Shown: piece by piece, positions 62,006 through 64,000 of the stretch | How positions within the stretch are numbered: the first letter of the stretch is position 1 | Layout of the letters: every line of letters starts with the position of its first letter | Assembly (NCBI GenBank): GCA_021396245.1 | Contig: WNYE01000113.1 | Location: forward strand, 45,871-109,870 | Source: Sporothrix humicola | Taxonomy: Eukaryota; Ascomycota; Sordariomycetes; Ophiostomatales; Ophiostomataceae | DNA length: 64,000 nt | Direction: 5' to 3' | Position numbers and translations under genes: made by a program | The notes under the pieces: generated by a model | The model's input: the letters and a program-made list of their open reading frames with translations, nothing else | What the model was told of the DNA's origin: nothing | Database searches by the model: none

Positions 62006-63920
62006 TCATGCCTTGATGCCGAGATCCTGCAGGACGATATCGGCGCCCTTCTCGCCAATCAGCAGAGCCACGCTGTTGGTGTTGCAGGCAACGTTGCCCG
62101 GCGCGGCACTCAGATCCACAACCTTGAGTCCAGTAACACCATGGACGTTCAGGCGGGCATCGAGCACACCGTTCTTGTTGACGTCGCCCATCTTGGCAGT
62201 GCCGAGCGAGTGCCAGGTGGTGGAGACAACGCTACGCAGCCAGTTCTCGAGGACAGCATCATCCTCGGCACTGTAGACAATGTCCTCGAGCGTGGCAGCG
62301 TCAACGGGACCGTCGATGATGGCAGCCTTGGAGTCCTTGGCGAAGGGAGGGTGCGTCGCAGCGACCTCGCCGGCGAACCAAGATGTGCGGCGCACAATCT
62401 CACGGTGGATCTTGTAGCCAAAGACCTGCTTCTTCAGGTCGATGTCGTTGGCGTCGTCAAAGAAGCCGACATCAAAATCGAGCGGGTCCTTTGACTTGGG
62501 GCCAGTGATGTGCAGGTGGCCGCGAGAGTAGGGGTAGGCCGTGTAGTTGCCAATGGTGAAGTACTGGCCCTCGGGGTCGGGAAGAGCAGTGTAGTCACCG
62601 ACGAACATGCCAAGCATGCCGTGGAGCATCAGGGGGCGCTCTGGGTAGTCCTTGAAGTCCTTGTCCCACATGGCACGGAACGCCGGGCCGAGAGCATCAA
62701 TTTCTGCGTCGGTGGGACGGGTCTTGCCGACGACATCGCACGTGTTCCACGTCAGGGCAAAGTCGTTGCTGGCAATGGCAGCGTTGCGGTCCTTGCGGCC
62801 CGACATGAGTGCATCGTTGGTCTTTTCGGGAGGGATGCCCTGGGCCTTGTACGAGAAGAGAGTGAGGTGGTGGTCCTGGTAGTCGTGGCCAACACCGGGA
62901 ACAGCGGCGACAACATCGACACCGGCTTTCTTGAGGATGTCGGGGTTTCCCACGCCAGAGCGCTCGAGGACGGGCGGTGTGCCCAAGGCACCAGCAGAGA
63001 CAACAACGAGCTTGCGCGCGCGAACCTGCAGAGTGGGAGACGTGGTGCTCTCGGGAAGAGCAATGCCGCTGGTGGTAAAGCGGGGGTTGGTGCTTAGCTC
63101 GACACCTGACGCACGCTTGGACGAATCAAAGAGGACGCGCTCGACGTTGTGCTCGACTAGCACATGTAGGTTGGGGTGCTTGCCGTCGCGCAGAAGAGGG
63201 TGCAGGTAACGGTGGGCAGTGTCGCTGCGGCGGCCGTCGGGGTGCGTCCAACAGGCAGACCGAGTGAAGCCCATTTCGGGACCAAAGTCCTGCAGGTCAG
63301 GGATTGTCGGGTATCCTCTCTTGGCGGCGGCCTCCAGCATAGCGTTCTGGGACTCCTCGGAGCGGAAGTTGCTAAGTGTGGCGTGGATGCGGCCAGTCTT
63401 GCCGTGGACATTCTTCGGGTCGTCACCGTGGTAAGTCTCGAACTGGAGGCAAATCGTTGTTAGATGCTGGATTACACATGGATTAATCTGTTCAAGTCTT
63501 TGTGTTGCTACTCACCTGCTTCGCAAAGGGCAGGAGCTCCTTGAAGGACCAGCCGGGCTGCTCCCACTGGTCAAAGTCGATGGGACGGGCACGGTTGTAA
63601 AGCATAAAGTTGATGGAAGAGCCACCACCCAGAGTGCCACCCGTGGGCACAATTGACTCTCTGCCGTTCAGCGACTTGGAGGCCTTGGCGATATGGAAGT
63701 TGGCCGTGGTCGTGGTGGGTGCCAGGTTCTCAAGGAACAGAGCGGGGTGAACAACGCTCTCGACGTTGTAGTTGTCCTTGCCGCCCTCGACAACGAGAAC
63801 GGAGAGGCTGGGGTCCTCCTCGGCGATGCGCGAGGCGACAATGCAGCCAGCAGTACCGCCACCAGCGACAATCACGTCGACCTCCTCAAGGCCCTTGGGC
63901 AGCTGGTTGGAAAGACCCAT
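62006..63920 (-). CDS. alcohol-oxidase-like GMC oxidoreductase
   Basis: Join complement(62006..63442, 63516..63920); 613 aa. The FAD Rossmann motif is near residues 14-32 (VDVIVAGGGTAGCIVASRI). GMC signatures: GGTLGGGSSINFMLYNRA (GMC-1) and SAGALGTPPVLERSGVG (GMC-2). The C-terminal active site keeps His in TTWHSLGTAKM and Asn in NVACNTNSVALLIGEKGA. Similarity in the N-terminal segments (SKSLNGRESIVPTGG, FETYH) points to the alcohol (methanol) oxidase group rather than glucose oxidase. It is shorter than yeast AOX and ends IKA, without a peroxisomal SKL/ARF-type signal; no signal peptide is seen, so a cytosolic location is inferred. Substrate could be a short-chain or aryl alcohol. Confidence 0.93.
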
Positions 63921-64000
63921 TGTTGTTGCATCGTTCTTGGCGGAGCGGGGCCCGAGATTCCTGGGATTGGTCCACCGAGTTGGGCTGCCTTCATTGCTGC

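Overview
The window is chromosomal DNA of a filamentous ascomycete (Pezizomycotina, most likely a Sordariomycete; species not determined). This rests on short 50-100 nt GT-AG introns with GTAAGT/GTATGT donors and CTAAC-like branch sites. It also rests on GC-rich third codon positions beside pyrimidine-rich leaders, and on the gene set: a HET-domain protein, a CFEM protein, HsbA, an AA9 LPMO, an ascomycete-type cellobiose dehydrogenase with a CBM1-like tail, and an FTR1/FET3 iron uptake pair. I see no tRNA, rRNA, CRISPR array, intact transposon or virus-derived gene.

Layout. 0-25 kb is mostly housekeeping: a truncated GH72 beta-1,3-glucanosyltransferase (-), BZZ1 (-) head-to-head with DBP5 (+), a CFEM membrane protein (+), a free-methionine-R-sulfoxide reductase (-) head-to-head with a neutral ceramidase (+), COPI epsilon (+) and the C2-domain phosphatidylserine decarboxylase PSD2 (+). 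25-28 kb has a doubtful 90-residue ORF (-) and a SRAP/HMCES DNA-damage protein (-). 28.5-34.5 kb holds an AA9 LPMO (-) head-to-head with cellobiose dehydrogenase (+), a lignocellulose redox pair. 35-42 kb is accessory: P450, GST-like protein, HET protein (all +) and an MFS transporter (-). 42-56 kb is rich in nutrient acquisition: FTR1 (-) head-to-head with FET3 (+), a divergent histidine acid phosphatase (-) head-to-head with a secreted arylsulfotransferase-like protein (+), a Pho4/Pho89 phosphate transporter (+), then HsbA (-). 58-64 kb holds the 11-exon NAD+ synthetase QNS1 (+) and an alcohol-oxidase-like GMC flavoenzyme (-).

The best-supported cooperative units are FTR1+FET3, whose 1.2 kb shared promoter carries two perfect ATCTGATAA elements matching the SreA/Fep1-type iron GATA-factor consensus, and AA9+CDH, where CDH can donate electrons to the LPMO. 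The strongest sequence oddities are a histidine acid phosphatase with changed RHGxRxP and HD motifs, a CDH CBM1 module lacking its tyrosine pair, a SRAP protein with two PIP-box-like motifs, several genes with tiny first coding exons, and 9-bp tandem arrays in three upstream regions. I did not find a clearly new system. Exon joins were worked out by hand from splice signals and family conservation.
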